The position numbers were made by a program, and so were the translations under genes. Shown here piece after piece: positions 54,361 to 64,000 of a DNA stretch of 64,000 nucleotides. Position 1 is the first letter of the stretch. Every line of letters starts with the position of its first letter. The notes under the pieces are model-generated. The model searched no databases. It worked only from the letters and a program-made list of their open reading frames with translations, and was not told the DNA's origin. The DNA lies in NCBI GenBank assembly GCA_037044905.1, contig JBAOKB010000042.1, positions 1 to 64,000 on the forward strand. The letters run 5' to 3'. This stretch comes from Hortaea werneckii (Eukaryota; Ascomycota; Dothideomycetes; Mycosphaerellales; Teratosphaeriaceae).

Positions 54361-56532
54361 ATGGCGCCCTTGTTTCGAGGCGTGCGATGCCTACCCAGCG
54401 CGCTGCTGGCTTTGACCGTATCGCATGCCCTAGGAGCGTCTCTGAGTAGACGCGCCTCTGAGAACGCGACAATACCAGCGCCCATATCCTTTGCGCCGGA
54501 CGAGAATTGGGAAGGTATCGACGGCTCATGGTCCACCTTCACCCTCGGTATTGGCACACCTCCACAGTTCGTTCGAACATATGTCTCCTTCAACTCTTAC
54601 CAGACGTGGGCCGTCCTTCCCCAAGGCTGTCAAACTGCAGCCGACCTGGAAGCATGCGCCGACACCCGAGGTGGGCTCTTCAACGAAAGCGCGTCCTCTT
54701 CGTTCGACCAAATAGGAATATATGACCTGTATATCGAGCAAAACCTGAACTATACAGGCAACAATGCCATCTTCGGATACGACGTAGTAGGCTTAGGAGG
54801 CAACGGCACGGACGGGCCGACTTTAAAGAATACTACTGTAGGAGCGCTGGCAGTGGAGGATTTCTATCTGGGGCTCTTTGGCGTCAATCCAAAACCAACC
54901 AACTTCAGCAGTGATGGCGAACCTTCTCCTAGCTACATGACAAAGCTGAAGGAGCAGGAATATATTCCAAGTATATCGGCAGGGTACACGGCAGGTGCCA
55001 AGTACAGGTTCTCCGGCGTGTTGGCATCTCTCACACTAGGCGGGTACGACACGTCTAGATTTGTTGAAAACGACGTCCAATTCTCCTTCGCGCCGGATAA
55101 CGATCGCGACACCGTCGTAGCCATCCAATCCATCAGCACGCCGTCGCAGGTGGAGTCTTCTCCGACCGGCACAGAGCTCCTACCGGCGCCGATATATGCA
55201 TTTGTTGACAGTACGATTGCTGAAATATGGCTGCCAATCGATTCGTGCCGGATTTTTGAACAGGAATTTGGCCTTGTCTACGACAATGCTACGGACCTCT
55301 ATCTTGTCAACTCAACCCTCCATCAAACTCTCACCGAACGAAATCCCAACGTGACCTTTGCCATCGCATCAGGACTTGACGGGGGAGACAGGGTGGAGAT
55401 CACACTACCGTACGGCGCATTCGATCTCACTGCCATGAATCCCTACCAAGGAGTTCAGAACACTTCGAATTACTTCCCACTACGAAGAGCTGCCAACGAC
55501 ACGCAATATACGCTTGGTAGAACGTTCCTGCAGGAAGCGTACTTCTCTGTAGATTGGGAAAGGCAGAAATTCAACGTGAGCCAGGTCGACTGGAAGCAGG
55601 ATTACGAGCAGAACATTGTGGCTATTCCAGCATATGATCCAGCGACAGAGAATCAGAATAATACGTACCCCGGCGCTGGCGACTCCAGCGAGAGTAACGA
55701 CGGGGGAGATGGGCTGAGCGGAGGCGCTATCGCTGGTATCGTAGTAGGAGTGGTCGCAGGAGTGGGCATCCTGGCGGGCTTGCTCTTCTGGTGCTGCTGG
55801 CGCCGTAGAAGCTGGGCCAAGAGCAGCGACAGCATCAAAGACGAAAAGCTTGGAGGAACCGAGTCTCCCGAGCCCAATCAGAGGCAAGGTCGCGAGTCCA
55901 ATATTTTCCCCAAGGCCGAGCTCGAGGGTTCCTCGCCTGTACCTCCGGACTCCGACCGTAAGGGCCTGCTGCTGTACAATGATTCCTCTACCGAATCTGG
56001 CTCACCACATACCCCGTCAGCCCCAAGCCGTCTGTCTGGTTTTTTCCGACCTGGGAGCTCGTCAGCCTACTCACCTACTACACCATCGGGAGGTGAGGGT
56101 ACACATTCTAGTTCCAACAGCGGAGTTATAAGCAATGGCAACCGATCTTCCTTCTTGTCGCCTCTTACGCCGACCACCTTCGCGAGCGAGGTCGACGGCA
56201 ACGAGCGACAGCTCTACGAAATGCCGGGCGACATGCCTACGATTCGGGAGAAAGACGGCAAATCACTGTCGGAAAAGGAGGCGCTGGCCCATAGAGAACG
56301 AATTTACAATGGCGTAGATTCCGCCCCGAACTCGGCGACAGCGGTGAATTTCGCGGAAGGCGTGAGGGAGCCGAGAAGGGTGAATCCCGATGATGTTGTG
56401 AAAGCGGACGTTCGTCATTCCGACGAGCAACAAACCGCCGGCGCCCTTCATCGTGCTTTCTCTTTTGAGGAGGATGATTCCAAGAAGCGTACGGGAGAAT
56501 CCACTTCGGGCTCGGACGAATTGTATGAATAA
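54361..56532 (+). CDS. membrane-anchored aspartyl-protease-like protein, probably inactive
   Basis: 723 aa from the ATG at 54361, the first with a signal peptide (FRGVRCLPSALLALTVSHA); the frame extends upstream only from TTG. Residues ~40-430 follow the pepsin fold: WSTFTLGIGTPPQFVR, TYVSFNSYQTWAVLPQGC, a middle region with ASLTLGGYDTSRF, then APIYAFVDSTIAEIWLP and YTLGRTFLQEAYFSVDW. Where active pepsins have DTGS, this has SFNS, so the first catalytic Asp is missing; the second keeps Asp as VDST. A single membrane span (AIAGIVVGVVAGVGILAGLL then FWCCWRRR) and a ~230-residue Ser-rich cytoplasmic tail follow. A yapsin-like scaffold turned receptor or sensor is my reading; proteolysis looks unlikely. 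Several N-glycosylation sites are present. Confidence 0.88.
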   Translation: MAPLFRGVRCLPSALLALTVSHALGASLSRRASENATIPAPISFAPDENWEGIDGSWSTFTLGIGTPPQFVRTYVSFNSYQTWAVLPQGCQTAADLEACADTRGGLFNESASSSFDQIGIYDLYIEQNLNYTGNNAIFGYDVVGLGGNGTDGPTLKNTTVGALAVEDFYLGLFGVNPKPTNFSSDGEPSPSYMTKLKEQEYIPSISAGYTAGAKYRFSGVLASLTLGGYDTSRFVENDVQFSFAPDNDRDTVVAIQSISTPSQVESSPTGTELLPAPIYAFVDSTIAEIWLPIDSCRIFEQEFGLVYDNATDLYLVNSTLHQTLTERNPNVTFAIASGLDGGDRVEITLPYGAFDLTAMNPYQGVQNTSNYFPLRRAANDTQYTLGRTFLQEAYFSVDWERQKFNVSQVDWKQDYEQNIVAIPAYDPATENQNNTYPGAGDSSESNDGGDGLSGGAIAGIVVGVVAGVGILAGLLFWCCWRRRSWAKSSDSIKDEKLGGTESPEPNQRQGRESNIFPKAELEGSSPVPPDSDRKGLLLYNDSSTESGSPHTPSAPSRLSGFFRPGSSSAYSPTTPSGGEGTHSSSNSGVISNGNRSSFLSPLTPTTFASEVDGNERQLYEMPGDMPTIREKDGKSLSEKEALAHRERIYNGVDSAPNSATAVNFAEGVREPRRVNPDDVVKADVRHSDEQQTAGALHRAFSFEEDDSKKRTGESTSGSDELYE

Positions 56533-57475
56533 TAACAAGAAGGGTATGATTGCGGAATTGGATGTGTATTTAGCGAGGCGCTCAGAGGTGTTCATGCCAA
56601 TCTTGTCTAGTTTTAATGTACTTAGACAATGTAATGGTTCTCGCATTGGAAGCGAGCAATTCGATGGCTGTCCATTGTCCAATGCTTCGATTCAAGTCGA
56701 TGTCGTCCAATCATGGCCTGCTCGTTTGTGTGCACGAGTTGGTACGACTGTGAATCGGGTCCACTATACTGGAAGAGTCTCTTTGCGCCAAAGCCTGCAA
56801 CCCTCTGGCGTTTTTTATGATACCAGCTCCATCAAGACAGCAGGTGGCCTGGCAGTATAGTCTACTAGTCCACCCCGAAAGCTCAAAAGCAGCTCAAAAC
56901 TCGCCAAAGGTTTGTCTACGGGTACAACGAAGCTGAAGGGATGGCCCATGGTGATCATTACCACCCTGAGGAACTCAATGCTTGCCTCGCAACCTGCCAA
57001 GGAGTGAGTGCTTCCAAAGCATACCGGTGCGGTCATTGTGCGAGACAACTCAGGTCAAATTATCTACATTTCGATTCCGTCGTGATCTATCGTACTGATA
57101 CTAGACAATCTGCGCAACTTTAAATGATCATCCCTTCTTCCATGGAGATAATCCGAAACAAATACGCACTGGATTAAGCACTGAACGACCCGAACATTCT
57201 TGCTCGCCGCAGGACCAAAAGTAAGCTACCTTTGGAATAAGACTAACCATGAAATCGATACGACATGTGGTTGGCTACCGTGAGGTATAGGTACTCGCAT
57301 TGCAATACAATGATATACACTCAAAAGAGGCCTCTCTACACATTACTTACACCCCGTTTCCTGAAAAAGAATAACCCAAAAACCGCGTGCGCGAGGGAAA
57401 AGGCCAGAGCAAGAGGGGGAGGTATCGCGCGTATCAAGTTCCAAAGACAATCCTCCTCATCCCTATAGGTCAAGA
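56533..57475. other. convergent intergenic region
   Basis: 943 bp between the 3' ends of the protease-like gene (plus) and the Arg/Ser-rich gene (minus). Only short frames are present and I see nothing else in it. Confidence 0.45.
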
Positions 57476-58070
57476 TCACCGACGCCTGCCTCCTCTGGCT
57501 CCACGAGCTGACGAGTTGGCTCGAGGATACTTGCGATCAAGGTCCTGACCAGCTGCTCGGTTGAGATTCTCCCATAGTTCAGAGTGCTGCCGCGGACCTT
57601 CGGAACGTGATGGTCCAGCTTGTGTTGTGACCGAAGAAACGTTAGGAGTCCGTGGACCAGCGACAGATCGAGGAGAGGAAGCAGATCCCGCCTGCGATGC
57701 CGAGGAAGAAGAGGAAGAGTCAGAGTGCTGCCGTGATTCGACTCGCTCGATGACCTCGAGCTCCTGTGCGAACTGAACCCGAGGTCCCCGCTCGAATGAT
57801 TGAGGTGAGATTCTAGGTGCACGCCCTTCCTGCGCATTAGACGACTGCTCCAATGGGAGTGAAGCGGCTCGAGAAGAAGTCTTGTCAGCATCTCCATGAT
57901 GACGCTGAAAGGAACGCCGCTCGTCCTCTTTCTCATCACCACTATCGTACACGCCGTCGACCGGCTGCGAATCCAGTGCTTGTCTCTGCTGAGAAGCAGG
58001 TCTGGAAGCGGCTGCCGGTGGAACGTCTTGGTCGGAGTCGGCGCCAGCCGCAGAGCAGCAGGAGCGATAC
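57476..58070 (-). CDS. Arg/Ser-rich disordered protein, 5' end unresolved
   Basis: A minus-strand frame ends with TGA at 57476 and is open up to about 58070, where a TAG meets it. It has no ATG, so a 5' exon must lie upstream; a CGCTAAC branch-like site and the GGTTAG/GTCGTAG acceptors at 58070-58077 fit an intron end, but I could not place the first exon within the ~80 bp left before the next gene. The content is coherent: DGVYDSGDEKEDERRSFQRH, PRVQFAQELEVIERVE, a Ser run, SSVTTQAGPSRSEGPRQHSE and a basic tail LDRKYPRANSSARGARGG. Disordered and charged; function unknown. It could instead be a pseudogene fragment or an alternative 3' exon of the neighbour. Confidence 0.45.
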
Positions 58071-58151
58071 TACGACCTAACCCCACCGTCTCACGTTAGC
58101 GAAAGCCCGGCAGCAGACCCTCTCGCCTTGTCATCGAAAGGTATGAAGCGT

Positions 58152-61100
58152 CTACTTCAGCTTCTCCTTCAGGCGGCTGAAAAGCCCCTTCTTCTTCTCC
58201 TTTCCACCTTCCGTGGTGCCGCTAGCACCGCTCTTCTGACTATCGGCGGGCGAGTTGCGCATTCTGTCGATTAGACTACCGCGCTTCTGAGGAGTCGTGT
58301 TGGCTGACTCGGGGTTGCGTGGCGTACCTATGAGGGAAAAACGGTTAGCATACAGCCGCAGAAGGAGACAAGAAAGCACACAAGTCAAATGGCTGGCCGT
58401 GCGAAGCGTATACGTGGTGTGAACGTGCGGATGAACGTAGATGCTGACTGAGATGACCGTGGCGCGATGTGTATGACCCGGATGGAGGGTAGGCAAGCGG
58501 CCAAACGGTCACGCTGAATCACCAAGCCGAAAGCACCTGATGTTTTGAATGTTGACCAAGAAAATGGAAAGAACTTACCGACTGGCTTTCCAGTCCCAGC
58601 TGCCGCAGCACCTTCCTCGCTCTTCTGTTCAGCAGGTGCAGCGCTTGTAGCAGCAGCAGAAGTCGCCTCCGGCTTCTCCTGTGTCATCTTTTCGCTCTCG
58701 GCGGCTGGCTTCGAGACCTCTGGTGCCTTGCTAGACGCAGGGCCTTCGGTGACCACGGGCTTTTCCTGGGTCATGCCACCAGCACCGGCAGCATCTGGTC
58801 CACTCACTGCCGGAGCCTTGCTCGACACAGGCCCCTCTGTAACTTCAGGCTTTTCCTGCGTCATGTCACCAGCCCCAGCGGCACCTGGTCCGCTCACTTC
58901 CGGTGCTTTGCTGGACGCAGGGCCTTCAGTAACCACAGGCGTTTCCTGGGTCATGCCACCAGCACCGGCAGCATCTGGTCCGCTCACTGCAGGAGCCTTG
59001 CTCGACACAGGTCCTTCGGTAACCTCTGGCTTGTCCTGTCCTGCTGGCGCGGCCTTAGTCATAGGAGAGACATCGCGGCTCTGCTCCTCTCGCGCTTGAC
59101 CTACGAGCTGATTCACTTTCTCAGCTGGAGTCTTCGCAGGTGCATGAGCGGGAGCGTTCAACTCTTTGCTGCCCTCCTTGCCCTCAAGGTTGATGGCGCC
59201 GACGCCCGCAGTTGGGTCTGCGAGCTGTGGGGCACCACTTGTGCTCTTGGCCGCAGCGGCGTCAGGTGAGATGTTATCTGCTTTCTCTGCCGATGCGAGT
59301 GGAGCCGTAGAAGTCGTAGCAGCCGAAGCAGTGGGCGCGGGCTGCCCTGTAGCCTCACTCTCGGGCACTTTAGACTTCAATTCAGACTCGAATTCGTTCT
59401 TTTCCTCGACCGCTGTCTTGTTGGCTGCAGCTTCGGGGTCAACATGAGCTTCCTTTTGACTAGCGGTGACCTGTTCAGGAACAGTGTCGGTAGTAGCGCG
59501 GTCAGCTTCGGCAGGGACTTTAACGCCCTCTCCAGCATGAACTTGCTGCGGCAGAGCCGCGTCAGAGGCTGTAGGCTGTGCCGTCGGCCTCGCTGAGGGC
59601 ACTTCGCTCGGGTTGGCGGAAGCCTCCTGATTCATGCCACTGATACTCTTCTGTACGCTCTCGGGCAGAGCAGACACAGGATCCTTGCCAGTGGACTCCT
59701 TGACCTTATCGTTCATGGCATATGCAGTTCCTGCTGCGGCCGCGCCAGCACCGGCAACGCCTGCAGCAGCCAGACCAGCAATGCCGCCTTTGCTCATTCC
59801 ACTATCCTCGTTGCCTTTATTCTTGTCATCAACCGACGGTTCTTCGGGAACTTTGCTGTGAAGCTCGTTCTCCACCTCGTCTTTCTCGCCGAGAGCTCGC
59901 GAGTTATCGCTGGCTTCAGGATCCACGTTGGCCTCTTTTTGGCTCTCCTGGACCACCTCGGGTGCAGCTCGGCCCTGTTCCTCTTTCGAACGGATTGGCT
60001 GCTGGCCTGCAAGCGCGGCGGTCGTGCTTTGAGGAGCGGCAGAGCTGATCGCTGGACCAGTGTCCTGGCTTTCAATCGGTGCAGGGGTGTCCTTGCCCAT
60101 TCCCATAGAGGACTCGGGCACCATATTGGTCGTCTGGGGACCGACCCCGGCGAAGATTGGTTGGGCACCAGCGGCCTCGCGCTCAGAGGTTGGGCTCAGA
60201 ACCGCGGGAATTTGAGGGGCACCGGCATCGGCCTTCTCGTAAGACTCCTTGTCCAGCTTCACATTGGATTCGGTAGTGTTGGCCGTGAGCGAGCTGGAAT
60301 CTGGGACCTTCTCGCCAGGCTTGAGGTGGACTGGGTTTCCAGCTCCGCCGGTCGCAGGCAGAGGAGCTACGCCATATACTTGCTCGCTACCGCCGGCGGC
60401 TGAAGGAGTCTCCGTTGCAGGCGTTTCGGGGAAGGCGCCTGGTGGCGCTTCTTGCTTAGTGGACTCGAGAGGTTGTTGGCCGGCCATAGCTGCCGTGCTG
60501 TTTGAGCTATCGTCAGTTCACATGAGCTGTCGGATTACGAGAGGTTCTCGCGGGATGAACGATGTAGCCTACCTCGCGCCTGGTCCTACGGAGTTGATAT
60601 TTGCTGTAGAGGCAGAGGTCTCTAGGTCCGACGGGTCGAGAACGTTATTGACGTTGCCGTCGCTGTCAGTTTCGGTCTTGGCGGTCGGATCGTGTTTCCA
60701 CTCGCCGTCTGCGACAAACTAGTGAAGAGCAAGTTTCGAGTCAGCGATCTGTGCGGTGGTGAAGCCAGAAGCTGGTGAAGCGTTTGCTGCGGACATGGCG
60801 CACTTGCATATGACAGACACAATATCCGTGCTCCGTCCAAACAAACACGTCACCGCTGACGGCGACCTGGACGTACCTTGTAGAAGATCTTCTCGTCTGC
60901 CTTGGGAAGCTCCACTTTCTTGCTGTGCGAAGTCCCGCTCTTCTCAAGTTTCTCCGATTTAGACCAGTCATCGAAATTGCCGGTGACATAGACTTCCTCT
61001 GCGGGATGGTCATCTGTACGGTGCCGCTGTCAGCGCTGTCCTTCGTTGCATGTCCCACAGCGCCGGCTTGTCCTCCCTCGTGCCAGAGGGATCGCAAACA

Positions 61101-61190
61101 GCGCGCTGCGCTGCGCCGCGTTGCGCCTTGGTTTGCTTTGCCTGGGTTGGCTTCGGGGTCCTGCCTACAAGTGAAGGTGTAGCTCGCCAT
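58152..61190 (-). CDS. AMPK-CBM (Crp1/Mdg1-like) protein with long repetitive tail
   Basis: Five exons: 61190-61169, 61013-60877, 60718-60573, 60506-58579 and 58327-58152, all splices in frame, giving 802 aa. The first ~85 residues form a glycogen-binding AMPK1_CBM-type domain: MASYTFTYDHPAEEVYVTGN, FDDWSKSEKLEKSG, KVELPKADEKIFYKFVADGE, WKHDPTAKTETDSDGNVNNV, LDPSDL. This start is shared with yeast Crp1 and Mdg1. The remainder is Ala/Pro/Glu/Ser-rich and disordered, with an alanine-rich hydrophobic patch (GIAGLAAAGVAGAGAAAAGT), then a repeat of 30-residue units, and a basic end GLFSRLKEKLK. Crp1 was named for cruciform-DNA binding and Mdg1 acts in pheromone signalling; either role here is a guess. 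A simple frame reading misses the CBM exons entirely. Confidence 0.88.
58680..59037 (-). repeat. 90-bp coding repeat, four units, alternating types
   Basis: Four consecutive 30-residue units share KPEVTEGPVSSKAPAVSGP and GAGGMTQE. Units 1 and 3 are of one type (EVTEGPVSSKAPAVSGPDAA), units 2 and 4 of another (VVTEGPASSKAPEVS), so the true period is probably a 180-bp dimer. The fourth unit is degenerate and one residue short. Confidence 0.85.
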
Positions 61191-62995
61191 TCTGTCGCTG
61201 CCAGTGGTGTCCGTGTTGGCTACCTGCTGCTGGCTTGAGGTCCTGGCGCCTTGACCTCTGGGTTTGTTCTTGCGCGCTATGATGGCGGTGGTTCGAACAA
61301 TACGCTGTTCGAGCGGCGACTAGGGGGAAAGATAAGAAGAACAAGGCGGTGCTATCAGGAGGACCAATGCACCTTCGCGTACGAGTTAGGAGGCTGGTTC
61401 GGTAGCGGAGGGCGCAGTTTCAAGCTCGCGAGGAGAGAGGCCGGCGGCGGCGGCGGGGGGTGGTCGAATTGGCTTCGGCTAAATTTAGGAGATCACCACT
61501 TGTTCTCTGTCGGCCCAATCTTGCCTGGCCTTCGCTCGTGCCTAGAACAATGATTGATGATGCCCAGCAATACCAGACTGAATGCTCTACCACCCTGCTC
61601 CAGTTCGACACGCCCTGGCCGCAGTTCAACCTCAGTGCATCCACTGGTCGGGATCCAAAGGAAGCACTCGATGTGACCGCAAAGCACCTGCATGACAGCT
61701 CAGAGCTACCGCTGCACCTCGGCCGCGGCTCCACTACGCGACCAGTCCATTTACGCCGTAGCCAACTTCCAAGGTTCGCCGCAGGGTTCGAGAGGCTAGA
61801 GCATCATTCCATCATCACAGGCACTACTACCTTCCTGGGTAACCACTACATCCACTTCTTGGTAATCGGCGCTCGATGCATGGCAGCGAAAAATCAGCAG
61901 ACCTCGTGCAGGCAATCTGCGTCGCCAACGAGTGTTGCCTAACAGTGTAGATCCGCTGCATGAGAGCTGCGTTGGCTGAAGATGTCTATCGTCTCTTGTC
62001 CTACCTCTACATACAGTATCAATCCGTTCGCACGTCGTAGTGTTTCCTGCGTATTCACGATCGATCTGCTCAGAAACCTCGTCATCGTCTCATCTGTTGC
62101 AAACGCATGGATCAAACCGGGACATGCTCCAAAGGAACGCAAGAATTGTGCCTACCTAGGTAGTGCTTGTGGTAAACGATCGAAGGGTTGTAATGTTATA
62201 GTCTCAATCGCATCGATGTAGAGGTCATAGCGATAAACACGTCGGTCGTTTCATGAATCTCTATTCCCATTCATGATTACATTGTATATATCTGCTCGCA
62301 GCTTCGGCATTTTTCACCCAGCACATCGGGGTGGTTGCAAAGATGAGAAAGCTGAGTTTGCAGACAGCATGGTGGATCTGGATGTGTGCAGCGTCCAGTC
62401 AATCAGTGTCAAAATCGAGCCTGCTGCTCTACCACCGCCATGCTATGGCAAATGCTCTACACGCCGTTCAATCCGTAAACCAATGGAAGGCAGCTCATTG
62501 CTTCCTCTGCCACAGTCGCTCCAACACGTGATCATTCATCATGATGCATTGCTCACCCCCCACCAAGAGTTCTCGAAGGCGGGCCGTGAGCGGGAGTCAA
62601 TGCGACCCCGCAGGCGGTCACCTCATTGATGAATCAGAAGGGGTAAGACGATGCAAACGCAGCAGCATCTCTTGATTAGGGACTAGGGAGGTCTTGCGTA
62701 CGCAGACATAGCTTGCATCACTCTTCAGATACCCTACCTACTACTGCCGTTACCTGTTCCCGCTGCATATCCTTCTTCCAAGGCAAACGTAAACGTCTAC
62801 ACGTTCCGCACGGACAGACATCATCCGGCACGCCTGTGAACGGTAGCGACCGATCCATCGAAGCTTGACCCTTCAGACTGAGCTCATCAGCTCCACCCGC
62901 CGCACGCACGAGCGCATCACCGCCGCAGCATCCCACTTCACCTCGCCCGCAAGCTCTTCGCCGCTCCCAGCAGCGGGCTCAACTGCCGCGGGTCC
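61191..62995. other. 1.8-kb divergent intergenic region
   Basis: Between the Crp1-like gene (minus) and the PKA regulatory subunit (plus). A 160-codon plus frame (61460-61942) is not recognisable. A long 5' leader is usual for PKA regulatory genes, so much of this may be transcribed. Confidence 0.45.
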
Positions 62996-64000
62996 ATGTC
63001 TTCCCCTTCGCGCACGCAACTTCCGCCCGACTATCTCAACGCACGCAACGCCCTCGACCGCGAGATCCTCAAGGAGCAACCCACCGACTTTCTCCAGTTC
63101 GCCGCCAACTTCTTCCACCGCCGCCTCGAGAGCCAGCGGAAAGAGTTCCTGCTGCAGCAGCGGCATTCCAGCGGGGCGGGAGTGGCCGAGAGCACCTTCC
63201 CGGGGCTGGGGAATCCGTTTGGTGCGACGTCGCCCGCAGACGCCGGCAACCAGAACCAGAATAGCTTGAGCGGCCACAGCCCATTCGCGGCAGGCACCTC
63301 TCCCGCAACAGCAGCAGCAGCGGCAGGCGCAGGAACAACCATGGCAGGCACGGGACCCGGCGGCGTGGGTCCGCGAGGGGGCATGCACGCCCTGGCAGAG
63401 GAGGAGGAGCACGACTTCGCCTCCCCGACCGCCGCCTCCTTCCCTCCCAACTCGCGTGACATCCCGCCGTCCGCCATGCTCTCGCACAACGACGGCGCCG
63501 TCCCCTCCGACTCCACCGGCTCCACCACCAGCGCCGCCACCACGAACCCTTCCTTCTCCAACTACCAGGGCTTCTCCTCCGGCTCCTCCAACTTCAGCCC
63601 ACCGCCCTCCGCCACCTCGGGCGCCATGGACCACCCCAACAGCTTCCCGAACAACTACAACTTGAACCGCCGGACCTCCGTCTCCGCCGAGTCGCTGGCC
63701 CCCGCCTCGGCTGATGACAGCAACTGGAAGGCCCCGCAATACCCAAAGACGGCCGAGCAAGTCTCCCGTCTCCGCGCCGCCGTCTCGCACAACTTCCTCT
63801 TCTCCCACCTCGACGACGAACAGTCGGCCCAGGTGCTCGGAGCTCTGCAGGAGCGCAAGGTGCCCGCCAAAGACGTCCGCGTCATCGTGCAGGGCGACGC
63901 CGGCGACTACTTTTACGTGGTCGAGAGCGGCAACTTTGACATCTACGTCTCCAAGACCGGCCGTGTCGAGCCGGGCGGACCTGAGGGCATGGGCTCCAAG
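62996..64000 (+). CDS. BCY1: cAMP-dependent protein kinase regulatory subunit, 3' end outside window
   Basis: The frame opens at the ATG at 62996 and is still open at the last base (335 codons). Residues ~10-50 form the docking/dimerisation helix pair: PPDYLNARNALDREILKEQP, TDFLQFAANFFHRRLESQRK. A long Ala/Ser/Pro linker follows, then the inhibitory site NRRTSVSAESLAP, with Arg-Arg-Thr-Ser as a phosphorylatable kinase-inhibitor sequence. The first cyclic-nucleotide-binding domain begins at about 265: RLRAAVSHNFLFSHLDDEQS, VLGALQERKVPAKDVRVIVQ, GDAGDYFYVVESGNFDIYV. It would hold PKA catalytic subunits inactive until cAMP binds. The second binding domain lies beyond the window. Minus-strand frames over it are shadows. 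Confidence 0.95.
   Translation, partial: MSSPSRTQLPPDYLNARNALDREILKEQPTDFLQFAANFFHRRLESQRKEFLLQQRHSSGAGVAESTFPGLGNPFGATSPADAGNQNQNSLSGHSPFAAGTSPATAAAAAGAGTTMAGTGPGGVGPRGGMHALAEEEEHDFASPTAASFPPNSRDIPPSAMLSHNDGAVPSDSTGSTTSAATTNPSFSNYQGFSSGSSNFSPPPSATSGAMDHPNSFPNNYNLNRRTSVSAESLAPASADDSNWKAPQYPKTAEQVSRLRAAVSHNFLFSHLDDEQSAQVLGALQERKVPAKDVRVIVQGDAGDYFYVVESGNFDIYVSKTGRVEPGGPEGMGSK

Noticed and set aside
61460..61942. 160-codon plus-strand frame between the Crp1-like and PKA regulatory genes
   Set aside because: No recognisable domain, no splice context, overlaps a likely long 5' leader.
62873..63808. 311-codon minus-strand frame over the PKA regulatory gene
   Set aside because: Gly/Val/Arg-rich shadow of the Ala/Ser/Pro-rich linker on the other strand; the plus-strand frame carries the real domains.

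Overview
The window is a contiguous piece of a filamentous ascomycete nuclear genome. Evidence: short (about 45-65 nt) spliceosomal introns with GTRNGT donors and CTRAC-type branch sites, conserved fungal genes (IEC3, NOP13, eIF2-beta, mS35, ALG13, MIM2, PKA regulatory subunit), and secreted families (DUF3455, SIMPL, GPI-anchored Ser-rich, aspartyl-protease-like) typical of Pezizomycotina. A Dothideomycete is my best guess, from the look of the secreted proteins, but the class is inference. No transposon, CRISPR array or bacterial-type operon is visible.

Layout. 1-7.9 kb: AIM24-like gene (3' end cut by the window), a five-zinc-knuckle protein, a 660-aa coiled-coil protein, a secreted DUF3455 protein. 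8-16 kb: a long repeat-bearing spacer, a short-chain dehydrogenase with a frame-preserving intron, then a 1,489-aa, mostly disordered protein that carries histone-like segments and four copies of a short linear motif. 16.5-25.9 kb: a 13-exon sugar porter, a secreted SIMPL-domain protein, a small secreted Cys-containing protein with a good TATA box, and the INO80 subunit Iec3. 26.3-38 kb: Nop13, a stand-alone VPS13/ATG2-C-like protein, two unrecognised genes, an amidohydrolase, eIF2-beta and Mim2. 38-46.5 kb: a disordered acidic protein, mS35, ALG13 and an F-box-like gene, lying in a stretch rich in homopolymer and purine/pyrimidine tracts. 46.6-61.2 kb: a 1,966-aa GPI-type wall protein built of repeats, a membrane-anchored pseudo-aspartyl protease, an Arg/Ser-rich gene with unresolved 5' end, and a Crp1/Mdg1-like AMPK-CBM protein. 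63-64 kb: the 5' part of the PKA regulatory subunit, running off the window.

The genes do not form a pathway cluster; they are mostly housekeeping genes with interspersed secreted or surface proteins. Several start in head-to-head pairs over short shared promoters (iec3/NOP13, eIF2-beta/MIM2, mS35/ALG13). The items most worth following are the histone-doublet-like region inside the 1,489-aa protein, the protease-like receptor that lacks its first catalytic Asp, the eight-repeat GPI protein, the degenerate 96-107 bp tandem array near 33.7 kb, and the tRNA-like B-box remnant near 30.9 kb. All functional calls are by eye from motifs; no search was run.
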